From an uncultured Eubacteriales bacterium (lineage in GTDB: Bacteria > Bacillota > Clostridia > Oscillospirales > CAG-272): a stretch of DNA of 18,654 bases. Positions 7,939 through 14,439 of the stretch are shown in pieces (the first letter of the stretch is position 1; each line of letters starts with the position of its first letter). The stretch lies in NCBI GenBank assembly GCA_934462885.1, contig CAKSJC010000008.1, forward strand, positions 1 to 18,654, given 5' to 3'. The notes under the pieces were generated by a model that saw only the letters and a program-made list of their open reading frames with translations, did not search any database and was not told where the DNA came from. Both the position numbers and the translations under genes were made by a program.

Positions 7939-8528
7939 TATAAAACTCCCTTTGTAGACGGTATCTCGTTTTCCGCTCTTTCGTCTGCCGACACGGCTTC
8001 TCTTATCGCGCGTGCGCACGCTTTGAATATTCCTTCGATGATGTGATGAGAATTATCTCCCGCAAGCTGCCTTATGTGAAGGGTTATTTCAGAACCGCGA
8101 ACAAATCCAAGCCAAAATTCCTGCACAAGCTCGGTGTCGAAATCCCCGACTTTTTCTGTCGGAATCCGAACATCGAAAGAAAGGTGCGCTCTGCCTGAAA
8201 TATCAACGGAGGATAAGATAAGAGCTTCGTCCATCGGAAGAATTATACTACCGTATCTTTTTATCCCGCGCTTATCACCGAGAGCTGTCATAAACGCCGT
8301 TCCGAGAACTATTCCGGTATCCTCTGCCGTGTGATGATAATCTACGAATGTGTCCCCCGTGCATTTCAAGTCTATATCAAATCTGCCGTGACGGGCGAAG
8401 AGCGTAATCATATGGAATAGAAATCCGCACGGCGTCGATATATCGGATTTTCCGTCCCCGTCAAGAGAGAGTGCAAGTCTTATATCTGTTTCTGCGGTTT
8501 TTCTTTCGATTTCAGCTGTTCTGTTCAT
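7938..8528 (-). CDS. hisB: imidazoleglycerol-phosphate dehydratase HisB (monofunctional)
   Basis: HisB dehydrates imidazole glycerol phosphate to imidazole acetol phosphate, using a di-manganese centre in a 24-mer. The 196 residues match the monofunctional dehydratase. Both internal metal-binding repeats are visible: His65-His66-Thr-Ala-Glu69 and His161-His162-Ile-Ile-Glu165. The N-terminal histidinol-phosphate phosphatase domain of enterobacterial HisB is absent, so this gene does not supply that activity. A strong GGGAGGA precedes the ATG, 41 bases after the hisC stop. Confidence 0.97.
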   Translation of the reverse strand: MNRTAEIERKTAETDIRLALSLDGDGKSDISTPCGFLFHMITLFARHGRFDIDLKCTGDTFVDYHHTAEDTGIVLGTAFMTALGDKRGIKRYGSIILPMDEALILSSVDISGRAHLSFDVRIPTEKVGDFDTELVQEFWLGFVRGSEITLHIRQLAGDNSHHIIEGIFKACARAIREAVSADERAENEIPSTKGVL

Positions 8529-8569
8529 TTTATCCTCCCGTTTTTTCGGATATTACGCCATAGCGCGCA

Positions 8570-9637
8570 TTAAATCTTTTGCGTCTCTTTTTTTATGCAG
8601 TCGGCGGCTTTTATAAAGCTGTCCATCTCACCATCCGAACCGACCGTCACTCTCACGTAATCTTCGGTACGTTCACCGCCTAAATATCTGACGAGTATCC
8701 CGCGCTCTTTCAGTTTTTCGTAAAAATCACGTCCGCTGCAGTACGGACATTTTACAAAAAGAAAGTTTGCGTCAGACTGAGTAATTTCAAATCCACGCGC
8801 GGCAAGCTCATTTTTTGTTTTCTCGCGCGTTTTTATTATCATATTTCTGGTTTTATCAAAATACGCGCGGTCTCTCATGGCAAGAGTGCCGCAAAGCTCG
8901 CTTAACCTGTTTACGTTATAAGGATTCGTGCTGTACTTTATCTTTTCAAGACCCGCTGTAATTTCGGGCGACGCGACGGTAAAGCCTATTCGTGCTCCGG
9001 CGAGTTGTCTCGATTTTGAGAAAGTCTGCACCACGGCGAGATTATCATATTTTCCAAGAAGCAAAACCGCGCTTTCTCCTCCGAAATCAATATATGCTTC
9101 GTCAATCACGACCAGTCGGTCGCGGTTTGATAAAAGAAGCTTTTCTATCTCCGCAAGCGGAAGAAAAATTCCGGTCGGCGCGTTCGGATTTGCGATAAAC
9201 ACCGTCTCTCGACTCTCCGCGAACTTGTCCGTATCAATCGTAAAATCTCCTTTAAGAGGGATTATGTTCATTTTCTTTCCGTAAAGCTCCGCGAAAACCT
9301 TGTAAAATCCGTAGGTTATATCGGCAAAAGCCGCGCCTTTTTCACAAAACGCCATAAAGAGAAAATTTAAGCTCTCATCTGATCCGTTTGAGACGAACAC
9401 CATATCTTTTCCAACCCCGAGATATTCAGCTATCGCCGTTTTCAATCTCATGGAGGTAGGATCCGAATAAAGTCTCAATTCGGCGGCTTCATTAGAATTT
9501 ACCGCCTCAAGAACAGTGGGGGAAGGTGGATACGGAGACTCGTTTGTGTTGAGTTTAACATACTTTTTGTCTCTCGGCTGTTCTCCCGGAATATATGCTT
9601 TGAGAGAGACGTACTTTTTATCAATAAATCTGTTCAT
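8570..9637 (-). CDS. hisC: histidinol-phosphate aminotransferase HisC
   Basis: HisC is a PLP-dependent fold-type I aminotransferase that moves an amino group from glutamate to imidazole acetol phosphate. The 355-residue length is normal. The Schiff-base lysine is Lys208 in Thr-Phe-Ser-Lys-Ser-Arg. Asp179 in Val-Ile-Asp-Glu-Ala-Tyr holds the pyridine nitrogen, Asn150 is in Asn-Pro-Asn-Ala-Pro-Thr-Gly, and the N-terminal Lys-Leu-Asn-Thr-Asn-Glu-Ser-Pro-Tyr is typical. AGAGGA precedes the ATG. A 118-base gap separates it from hisD upstream, the widest in the operon. HisC enzymes can also act on aromatic substrates; context favours histidine synthesis. Confidence 0.96.
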   Translation of the reverse strand: MNRFIDKKYVSLKAYIPGEQPRDKKYVKLNTNESPYPPSPTVLEAVNSNEAAELRLYSDPTSMRLKTAIAEYLGVGKDMVFVSNGSDESLNFLFMAFCEKGAAFADITYGFYKVFAELYGKKMNIIPLKGDFTIDTDKFAESRETVFIANPNAPTGIFLPLAEIEKLLLSNRDRLVVIDEAYIDFGGESAVLLLGKYDNLAVVQTFSKSRQLAGARIGFTVASPEITAGLEKIKYSTNPYNVNRLSELCGTLAMRDRAYFDKTRNMIIKTREKTKNELAARGFEITQSDANFLFVKCPYCSGRDFYEKLKERGILVRYLGGERTEDYVRVTVGSDGEMDSFIKAADCIKKETQKI

Positions 9638-9755
9638 TTTTTCCTCTTTGTTATTGTTGAACCGTATTTTTTATCATAGCTTTGTAATATACCGCACCTT
9701 GTCAAAAAGTCGAATCCCGATTATTTACATAAAGTTTTCCGAGTTGTTTCGGTTT

Positions 9756-11030
9756 TTACTTTTCAAATCTTACGGTCACGCTCTTTGCGTGTGCAGTAAG
9801 TCCCTCCGCCTCGGCGAATCGACTCACTTTATAGGCTTCACGTTCGAGAGCTTCTTTCGTATAATAGATGTACGCGCTTTTTTTCACAAAGTCATCTACC
9901 GAAAGAGGACTGCTGAATTTTGCGGAACCCGATGTCGGAAGAACGTGATTCGTACCTGCGAAATAGTCTCCGAGAGGCTCTGGGCAATTTCTTCCAAGGA
10001 AAACAGATCCTGCGTTTTTTATCTCGGGAAGATACGAAAACGGATCTTCGCACATAAGCTCAAGATGCTCGGGCGCTATCTCATTAGCAATCCCGATCGC
10101 TTTCTCAAAATCATCGGTTATGATGATTTTACCGTTTTCTTCTATTGAAGCACGCGCCGTATCAGCGCGGGAAAGAGTTTTAATTTGCTCTTCAAGTTCA
10201 GAGACGACGGCTGCGGCAAGTTCTGCGGAATCCGTCACGAGGATAGACTGTGCCATCTTGTCGTGTTCCGCCTGAGAAAGCATATCCGCGGCAACCTCCC
10301 GCGCGTCAGAGTGTTCGTCTGCGATGATCAGCACCTCGCTCGGTCCGGCTATCATGTCGATCCCGACTTTTCCGAACACCTGTCTCTTTGCTTCCGCTAC
10401 AAATGCATTGCCCGGTCCCACTATTTTATATACCGGGCTCACGCTCTCCGTACCGTAAGCAAGCGCGGCTATCGCCTGTGCGCCCCCCATTTTGTATATT
10501 ATATCAACTCCCGCGATTTTTGCCGCAGCAAGTATCACAGGAGATACTTTCCCGCCGCGTCCCGGAGGAGTCGCCATCGCTATATGTTCTACTCCCGCGA
10601 TTTTTGCGGGAATAATGTTCATGAGTACCGACGAGGGAAGAGGCGCGCTTCCGCCCGGAACATAGACTCCGACTCTTTCTATCGGACGAATGCGCTGTCC
10701 GAGAATGACGCCGGGCTTATCCGTAACAGCGTACCCGTTTCTTTTTTGTGCGGCATGAAATTTCCGTATATTTTCTGCCGCCTCCGCAATAATGTCGATA
10801 AGCGATTTATCGACCGCTCCAAGTGCTTCGTCTGTTTCTTCTTCCGTCACAACAAGTGAAGAAAGACGCACCCTATCAAATTTCTCGGTATAGTCAAACA
10901 GCGCCGAGTCTCTTCTTTGGCGAACGTTGTCGATTATTTCCGAAACGATTTTTGACACGTCGCACTTTTTTTCATCTCTTTTCAATATTTCGAATGATTG
11001 TATATCCGACATGTTATATATCTTTATCAT
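9756..11030 (-). CDS. hisD: histidinol dehydrogenase HisD
   Basis: HisD is the zinc-dependent NAD enzyme that oxidises histidinol through histidinal to histidine, the last two steps. The 424 residues align with the family end to end. Zinc ligands can be read as Gln253, His256, Asp355 and His414, and the catalytic pair as Glu321-His322 in Ala-Pro-Glu-His-Leu. Gly-Pro-Gly-Asn at 205-208 and Ala-Gly-Pro-Ser-Glu at 228-232 are also standard. I chose the ATG at 11030 because AGGTGAG lies just upstream and the family commonly begins Met-Ile-Lys-Ile. This makes it overlap hisG by 17 bases. Alternatives are GTG 11039 and ATG 11012. Confidence 0.97.
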   Translation of the reverse strand: MIKIYNMSDIQSFEILKRDEKKCDVSKIVSEIIDNVRQRRDSALFDYTEKFDRVRLSSLVVTEEETDEALGAVDKSLIDIIAEAAENIRKFHAAQKRNGYAVTDKPGVILGQRIRPIERVGVYVPGGSAPLPSSVLMNIIPAKIAGVEHIAMATPPGRGGKVSPVILAAAKIAGVDIIYKMGGAQAIAALAYGTESVSPVYKIVGPGNAFVAEAKRQVFGKVGIDMIAGPSEVLIIADEHSDAREVAADMLSQAEHDKMAQSILVTDSAELAAAVVSELEEQIKTLSRADTARASIEENGKIIITDDFEKAIGIANEIAPEHLELMCEDPFSYLPEIKNAGSVFLGRNCPEPLGDYFAGTNHVLPTSGSAKFSSPLSVDDFVKKSAYIYYTKEALEREAYKVSRFAEAEGLTAHAKSVTVRFEK

Positions 11031-11661
11031 TTTTCTCACCTGTTTTTTCTTTTATCTTCGCGCAAAGCTCAGTTATTTCGGCATTCTTGAATCTGTAAGA
11101 CGCACGGTTTGCGATAAGTCTCGCACTTATGTCACAGACAGTTTCTTTAACTTCGAGAAAATTTTCCCGAAGTGTGGAGCCGGTCTCCACTATATCAACA
11201 ATTACGTCGGAAAGAGAGAGTATAGGCGCAAGCTCAATCGAACCGCTTAACTTTATTATATCTATATCCCGACCGCGAGAGGCGTAATATTCTCTTGCAA
11301 TATTCGGGAATTTTGTGGCTACTCTAAGAACTCTGTCGCATTCGGGATCGACGCCTATCCGTCCCGCCACGCACATCCTGCATTTCCCAAAACCCAAATC
11401 GGCAAGTTCATACACGTCAGGCGAATATTCGCGGAGAATATCCTTTCCGGCAACTCCGATGTCAGCCGCTCCCCGTTCAACGTATATCCCGACGTCCGAT
11501 GGTTTTACCCAAAAAAAGCGAACCGCTCCGTTCTCGCTCTCAAAAATAAGTTTCCGCGAATCTTTTGTCATCTCACGGCTTCCGAAACCGAGTTCGTCGA
11601 GCATTTTATACACCTTTTCGCCAAGCCTTCCTTTAGGTAAAGCAATGTTAAGAGTTTGCAA
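11014..11661 (-). CDS. hisG: ATP phosphoribosyltransferase, short-form catalytic subunit HisG(S)
   Basis: HisG catalyses the first committed step, condensing ATP with PRPP. At 215 residues it is the short form, lacking the C-terminal regulatory domain, and needs HisZ for activity and feedback control; hisZ is the gene immediately upstream. The start Ile-Ala-Leu-Pro-Lys-Gly-Arg-Leu, the Gly-Ala-Ala-Asp-Ile-Gly-Val segment at 65-71, and the PRPP loop Asp156-Ile-Val-Glu-Thr-Gly-Ser-Thr163 are intact. The start is probably TTG at 11661, because GGAGG (11670-11674) lies 8 bases upstream. A TTG at 11667 is only 2 bases from it. Both put the start inside the hisZ end, a 14-base or longer overlap that suggests coupled translation. 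Confidence 0.95.
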   Translation of the reverse strand: MQTLNIALPKGRLGEKVYKMLDELGFGSREMTKDSRKLIFESENGAVRFFWVKPSDVGIYVERGAADIGVAGKDILREYSPDVYELADLGFGKCRMCVAGRIGVDPECDRVLRVATKFPNIAREYYASRGRDIDIIKLSGSIELAPILSLSDVIVDIVETGSTLRENFLEVKETVCDISARLIANRASYRFKNAEITELCAKIKEKTGEKNDKDI

Positions 11662-12751
11662 GCTCAAGTCCTCCGTTCGTAAAATTAAAATGCTCGCGGC
11701 ATTTCACCGCGCCCTCTCCTATTTTCTGCACTCTTACGCTTCTTCCTCCTGAGGTCAGCGTATTTACCATATGCGTCAGCGCGACAATATCTGCTTCGTC
11801 GTTGTATGTCACGAGAATGTCGGCGTCATATTCTCTTTTGTCATCGAAAAAAAGATCAAGAATGTTCATATAAACGGCAAATCCGACGGCTCCCGTGTTC
11901 TTCCCCATTTTAGAGAGAAGCTTATCATATCTTCCGCCTGAGAGAACGCTTGACGCCACTCCCTTTATAAATCCTTTAAAAATTATACCGTTATAGTAAT
12001 TCATATCGTTGATAAGCGAAAAATCTATATTAATCCCCTCTCCCTCCCCGATTGACTTAAGAAAAGAGCATATTCCGCAAAGCTCTTCGAGAGACGCATT
12101 CATTTCGTCGTTCAATGCGTATTTTTGAGCCTTGGGAAGTATATCATCCGGCTTTCCGTAGAGAGAAACAATATTTTCAAGCGCGTCACCGATTTTTTTA
12201 TCTACACCGTATTCGCAAACGGTCTTTTCTATATCGTGAGTGTTCTTTGCCGCCGCGCATGAGAGCAGCTTCTCACGCACGTCATACCTAATATCAGTCG
12301 AGTCAAGAAGCGCATTTATAAATGCTGCGCTTGATATATCGAGAATACTTTCGGCGGATATTTTATGTAAACTTTTCTTTGCAAGCATTACAACTTCGCA
12401 AAGAGAATACATATCTATCTCTCCGATCGATTCAATCCCGACCTGCATTATTTCTTTATATTCGCCGTCCACGGCGCGGTAAACATTTTCGTTATAATAT
12501 TCTTTAAGCCTCACGCCATTCGCGGCATTTTTTACGATAGATAGAGTAACGTCGGGCTTTAAGGCAAGAAGTTTTCCGTGAGTATCGTTGAAAGTGATTA
12601 TATTCCCGCCTGCAAGAAAGCTTCTGTTTTCGGCGTACAGATCATATTCCTCAAACTTCGCCATCCTGTATTTTTTATATCCGTAAGTTTCATAAAGAGC
12701 ACGTAGGTCAAATATGGCTTTTTCTTCTTTTCTCAAAATATTTTCGCTCAT
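11648..12751 (-). CDS. hisZ: ATP phosphoribosyltransferase regulatory subunit HisZ
   Basis: HisZ is a catalytically inactive paralogue of histidyl-tRNA synthetase that forms a hetero-octamer with short HisG and carries the histidine feedback site. The 367-residue protein keeps the class II synthetase core: Thr-Phe-Asn-Asp-Thr-His and Leu-Lys-Pro-Asp-Val-Thr near 60-77, a Tyr-Tyr-Asn-Gly segment, and Ser-Gly-Gly-Arg-Tyr-Asp-Lys-Leu as a motif-3 relic. It is shorter than a full HisRS (about 420 residues). Together with its place before short hisG, this argues for HisZ rather than HisRS. It is the first gene of the operon. The ATG at 12751 has AAAGGGA about 7 bases upstream; an ATG at 12769 lacks a site. 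Confidence 0.93.
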   Translation of the reverse strand: MSENILRKEEKAIFDLRALYETYGYKKYRMAKFEEYDLYAENRSFLAGGNIITFNDTHGKLLALKPDVTLSIVKNAANGVRLKEYYNENVYRAVDGEYKEIMQVGIESIGEIDMYSLCEVVMLAKKSLHKISAESILDISSAAFINALLDSTDIRYDVREKLLSCAAAKNTHDIEKTVCEYGVDKKIGDALENIVSLYGKPDDILPKAQKYALNDEMNASLEELCGICSFLKSIGEGEGINIDFSLINDMNYYNGIIFKGFIKGVASSVLSGGRYDKLLSKMGKNTGAVGFAVYMNILDLFFDDKREYDADILVTYNDEADIVALTHMVNTLTSGGRSVRVQKIGEGAVKCREHFNFTNGGLELANS

Positions 12752-12996
12752 TTTCTGATCCCTTTGCATAACTTTTTTACTCAGGCCGAGGTGTGCACTG
12801 TTTTATAAGAATATACTTTCCCATGCCGCAGATGCGGACTGAGAATTAACCCAAAGCTGAATTATGAGTAAAAATTATTCATATGAATTTCGGAGGTTTG
12901 CACTCTGCGCACTCGTGCGGAGGCAATTCGTCCTGAGCAACAAGCAATCTCCTTGTACACGACCGCCTGAAAATTTATCTTCAAATTCTTCTTGGT
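12752..12996 (-). promoter_or_regulatory. long structured 5' leader of the his operon, type unknown
   Basis: From the predicted start near 12996 to the hisZ ATG there are about 245 untranslated bases. Segments near the two ends are complementary: TCAGGC (12781-12786) pairs with GCCTGA (12965-12970), and a second 7-base block (12791-12797 with 12954-12960) pairs with one imperfect position. Small hairpins occur at 12826-12837, 12908-12919 and 12940-12956. I find no T-box core, no terminator with a U-run before hisZ, and no histidine-rich leader peptide; two tiny frames (6 and 15 codons) lack ribosome sites and His codons. A cis-regulatory RNA is plausible but inferred. On the plus strand the same bases pair slightly better (G-U for C-A), so a plus-strand RNA is not excluded, though no convincing promoter for it is seen. 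Confidence 0.45.
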
Positions 12997-13002
12997 ACTC
13001 TG

Positions 13003-13031
13003 ATTATATCACGCTTTATCGCTTTAGTCAA
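13003..13031 (-). promoter_or_regulatory. strong sigma-A promoter of the his operon
   Basis: On the minus strand, TTGACT (13026-13031) and a perfect TATAAT (13003-13008) are separated by 17 bases. This gives a transcription start near 12996. It is the best vegetative promoter in the window and faces hisZ. Confidence 0.85.
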
Positions 13032-13139
13032 GTAAATTGATAAATTATTAAATTTTTGTATTGATGCACAAAAAACACGCTTGAGTGAGCTTTAGTATTT
13101 GTGAAAAGGAAAGCTCTTTAGATATTTATTTCCGCGTAC

Positions 13140-13169
13140 TGTATAAAACGCATTTTTCAGGCAAAAATA
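13140..13169 (+). promoter_or_regulatory. sigma-F-like forespore promoter upstream of the spoIIQ-like gene
   Basis: TGTATA (13140-13145) and GGCAAAAATA (13160-13169) are 14 bases apart. They match the Bacillus subtilis sigma-F pattern (wGyATA, about 15 bases, GGnnAnAhTr) at every defined base. Transcription would start near 13176, some 37 bases before the ATG at 13213. In B. subtilis, spoIIQ is a sigma-F gene, so the match fits the downstream product. Sigma-F and sigma-G sites overlap in sequence, so sigma-G use cannot be excluded. Confidence 0.6.
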
Positions 13170-13212
13170 ATGACGACAAAGATTCAATGAGCAAAAGCAG
13201 AAAGGGATAATC

Positions 13213-14037
13213 ATGGAAAATACAACAGCTAAAAAACAAAACAAACTTCTTCTTGCCACAATCATAATTATTCTTGCAGCGGCGGCTATTCTTATTGCCG
13301 TCACGGGCAGCGCGAACAAGAAAGAAAAAACATCCGATCCGAAAAACGAAGTAAAGCAAACCGAGACTCTTCCCGCACCTGATCAGAAAAACAGTGAAAC
13401 CTCGACCTCCGCAAACAAAAATACCGGAAAACTCAATGAAAACGAAAATTCGGAAAAGCTCCCGGACGAAACAAAAGAAAACAAAAACGTCATAAAAGAA
13501 GAGGACGGAAAAAGCACTGAAAAAGAAACAGAAAAAACTTCCGCCGAAGCAAGCAGCGGCGATGAAGAAGTAGCGTCCGTTCTTTCAGAAACCCTCCCTA
13601 TATTTGCCCCCCCGCTTGACGGACTTGTAATAAAAGATTACAGCGACGAAATTCCCGTATTTTCATATACAATGAACGATTACAGAACACACACGGGGCT
13701 TGACTTTGCCTGCTCGGTGGGAACGCCGATTCTTGCTTCCGCAGACGGCGTGATCTGCGAAGTATGCGACGATCCGATGATGGGCGTTACGGTAAGCATA
13801 TCTCACTCAGGCGGTGCGGCAACAACTTATCGCGGACTTTCAAAAGAATCCATGTCAATAGTAAAAGTAGGCGACTCGGTTGAATGCGGACAGATGATAG
13901 GCGCTGCCGGAGATACGGCTCTTATTGAAAGTGCGGAAGAACCTCATCTCCACTTTGAAATGACGGTAAACGGCGAACACGTTGACCCTGCCGAATATAT
14001 GAAAGTTTCGTTTCTCTCTGAAATGTACGAAGGCTGA
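13213..14037 (+). CDS. spoIIQ: membrane-anchored M23/LytM-domain protein, SpoIIQ-like
   Basis: The 274 residues form a type II membrane protein. A short polar start is followed by a transmembrane helix (about 12-31), a long Lys/Glu/Asn/Ser-rich linker (about 33-120) and a LytM domain (about 145-262). All zinc ligands of active M23 endopeptidases are kept: His160 and Asp164 in His-Thr-Gly-Leu-Asp, and His245/His247 in His-Leu-His-Phe-Glu. The layout and length match SpoIIQ, the forespore protein that links through the septum to SpoIIIAH; clostridial versions often keep the zinc site that B. subtilis lost. The sigma-F-like promoter supports this. AAAGGG lies 6 bases before the ATG, and a terminator begins within the stop region. 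It could instead be a general LytM hydrolase, so the symbol is tentative. Confidence 0.75.
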   Translation: MENTTAKKQNKLLLATIIIILAAAAILIAVTGSANKKEKTSDPKNEVKQTETLPAPDQKNSETSTSANKNTGKLNENENSEKLPDETKENKNVIKEEDGKSTEKETEKTSAEASSGDEEVASVLSETLPIFAPPLDGLVIKDYSDEIPVFSYTMNDYRTHTGLDFACSVGTPILASADGVICEVCDDPMMGVTVSISHSGGAATTYRGLSKESMSIVKVGDSVECGQMIGAAGDTALIESAEEPHLHFEMTVNGEHVDPAEYMKVSFLSEMYEG

Positions 14038-14038
14038 T

Positions 14039-14083
14039 AAAAATACCGTGGATTTCCATATGAGTAAAATCCACGGTATTTTT
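14039..14083 (+). terminator. intrinsic terminator of the spoIIQ-like gene
   Basis: A perfect 17-bp stem (14039-14055 with 14067-14083) and an 11-base loop, with core TACCGTGGATTT, run straight into a T-rich tract. The stem begins one base after the TGA stop, giving a very short 3' untranslated region. Confidence 0.9.
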
Positions 14084-14137
14084 TTATTTTTTGAAAAATA
14101 TAATTCAGTATAAATCGTGAACTTTTATGCAGTGTTA

Positions 14138-14166
14138 TTGATTCTTTAAAATCCATATGGTACAAT
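14138..14166 (+). promoter_or_regulatory. sigma-A promoter with extended -10, reading toward the GHL10-amidase gene
   Basis: TTGATT (14138-14143) and TACAAT (14161-14166) are separated by 17 bases, with TGG just before the -10 as an extended element. The predicted start near 14173 falls within a base or two of the left edge of the first 52-nt repeat. The transcript would have a leader of about 267 nt before the ATG at 14440. Confidence 0.65.
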
Positions 14167-14171
14167 GGACG

Positions 14172-14223
14172 CAGATAAAATTATTCTTTGTCGAATGTTT
14201 ACCGACTGCGTCCTCGAGTTTTG
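14172..14223 (+). repeat. 52-nt direct repeat, copy 1
   Basis: This copy begins CAGATAAAATTATTC and ends CGAGTTTTG. It is identical to the second copy, 107 bases downstream, except for G instead of A at 14216. It begins almost at the predicted transcription start, so both copies would lie in the mRNA leader. Eight-base complementary segments (14167-14174 and 14206-14213) bracket copy 1 but are not conserved around copy 2. Confidence 0.9.
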
Positions 14224-14284
14224 CTTTCCATCTTGTTTGATTTCAAGCAAAACTCCAATGTGTATCTGTTTTTTTACACAGATA
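14224..14284 (+). other. spacer between repeats with hairpin-forming segments
   Basis: GAGTTTTGCTT (14216-14226) pairs perfectly with AAGCAAAACTC (14245-14255), giving an 11-bp stem. Next, TGTGTA (14259-14264) can pair with TACACA (14275-14280), or TATCTGT (14263-14269) with ACAGATA (14278-14284). The last two exclude each other, and the second uses the first bases of repeat copy 2. Alternative folding is possible but is inferred from complementarity only. The rest of 14038-14439 beyond the listed terminator, promoter and repeats (mainly 14331-14425) holds nothing I recognise. Confidence 0.5.
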
Positions 14285-14330
14285 AAATTATTCTTTGTCG
14301 AATGTTTACCGACTGCGTCCTCAAGTTTTG
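14279..14330 (+). repeat. 52-nt direct repeat, copy 2
   Basis: This copy matches copy 1 at 51 of 52 positions (A at 14323 where copy 1 has G). About 110 bases separate it from the start codon of the GHL10-amidase gene. No third copy was noticed in the window. Confidence 0.9.
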
Positions 14331-14439
14331 TTTATTCTACCGGCATATAAATATCACACATTATAAATACGTTTGTTCATATCGTACATTAAAACCGACT
14401 TAACATAAGATGTCCGTATCTTAAAGAAAGGATACAAAA

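Noticed and set aside
5279..11752. Many long plus-strand frames antisense to the his operon (for example 5279-5986, 6795-7427, 9516-10859)
   Set aside because: Their translations are low-complexity and Arg/Phe/Ser-rich with no family resemblance, whereas the minus strand encodes intact enzymes.
12836..12875. TPP-riboswitch-like string CTGAGA...ACCC on the plus strand
   Set aside because: Only short pieces match. The rest of the thiamine core is missing, no plus-strand promoter is evident and no thiamine gene follows.
12777..12882. Attenuator leader peptides in the his leader (6 and 15 codons, minus strand)
   Set aside because: Neither has a ribosome site or any histidine codon, and no terminator follows.
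12776..12996. T-box riboswitch in front of hisZ
   Set aside because: I searched the minus-strand leader by eye for the TGGNACCGCG-type core and a following terminator and found neither. A degenerate T-box cannot be fully excluded without a covariance model.
14216..14275. Terminator between the two repeats
   Set aside because: The 11-bp hairpin is good, but the T-run starts about 13 bases after the stem, too far for a standard intrinsic terminator.
14172..14330. CRISPR array
   Set aside because: Only two copies, each 52 nt, with a single 55-nt spacer that itself forms hairpins, and no cas genes.
14165..14403. Two small proteins encoded across the repeats (about 61 and 71 residues)
   Set aside because: They arise from the duplicated DNA, lack convincing ribosome sites and have Cys/Phe-rich compositions typical of chance frames.
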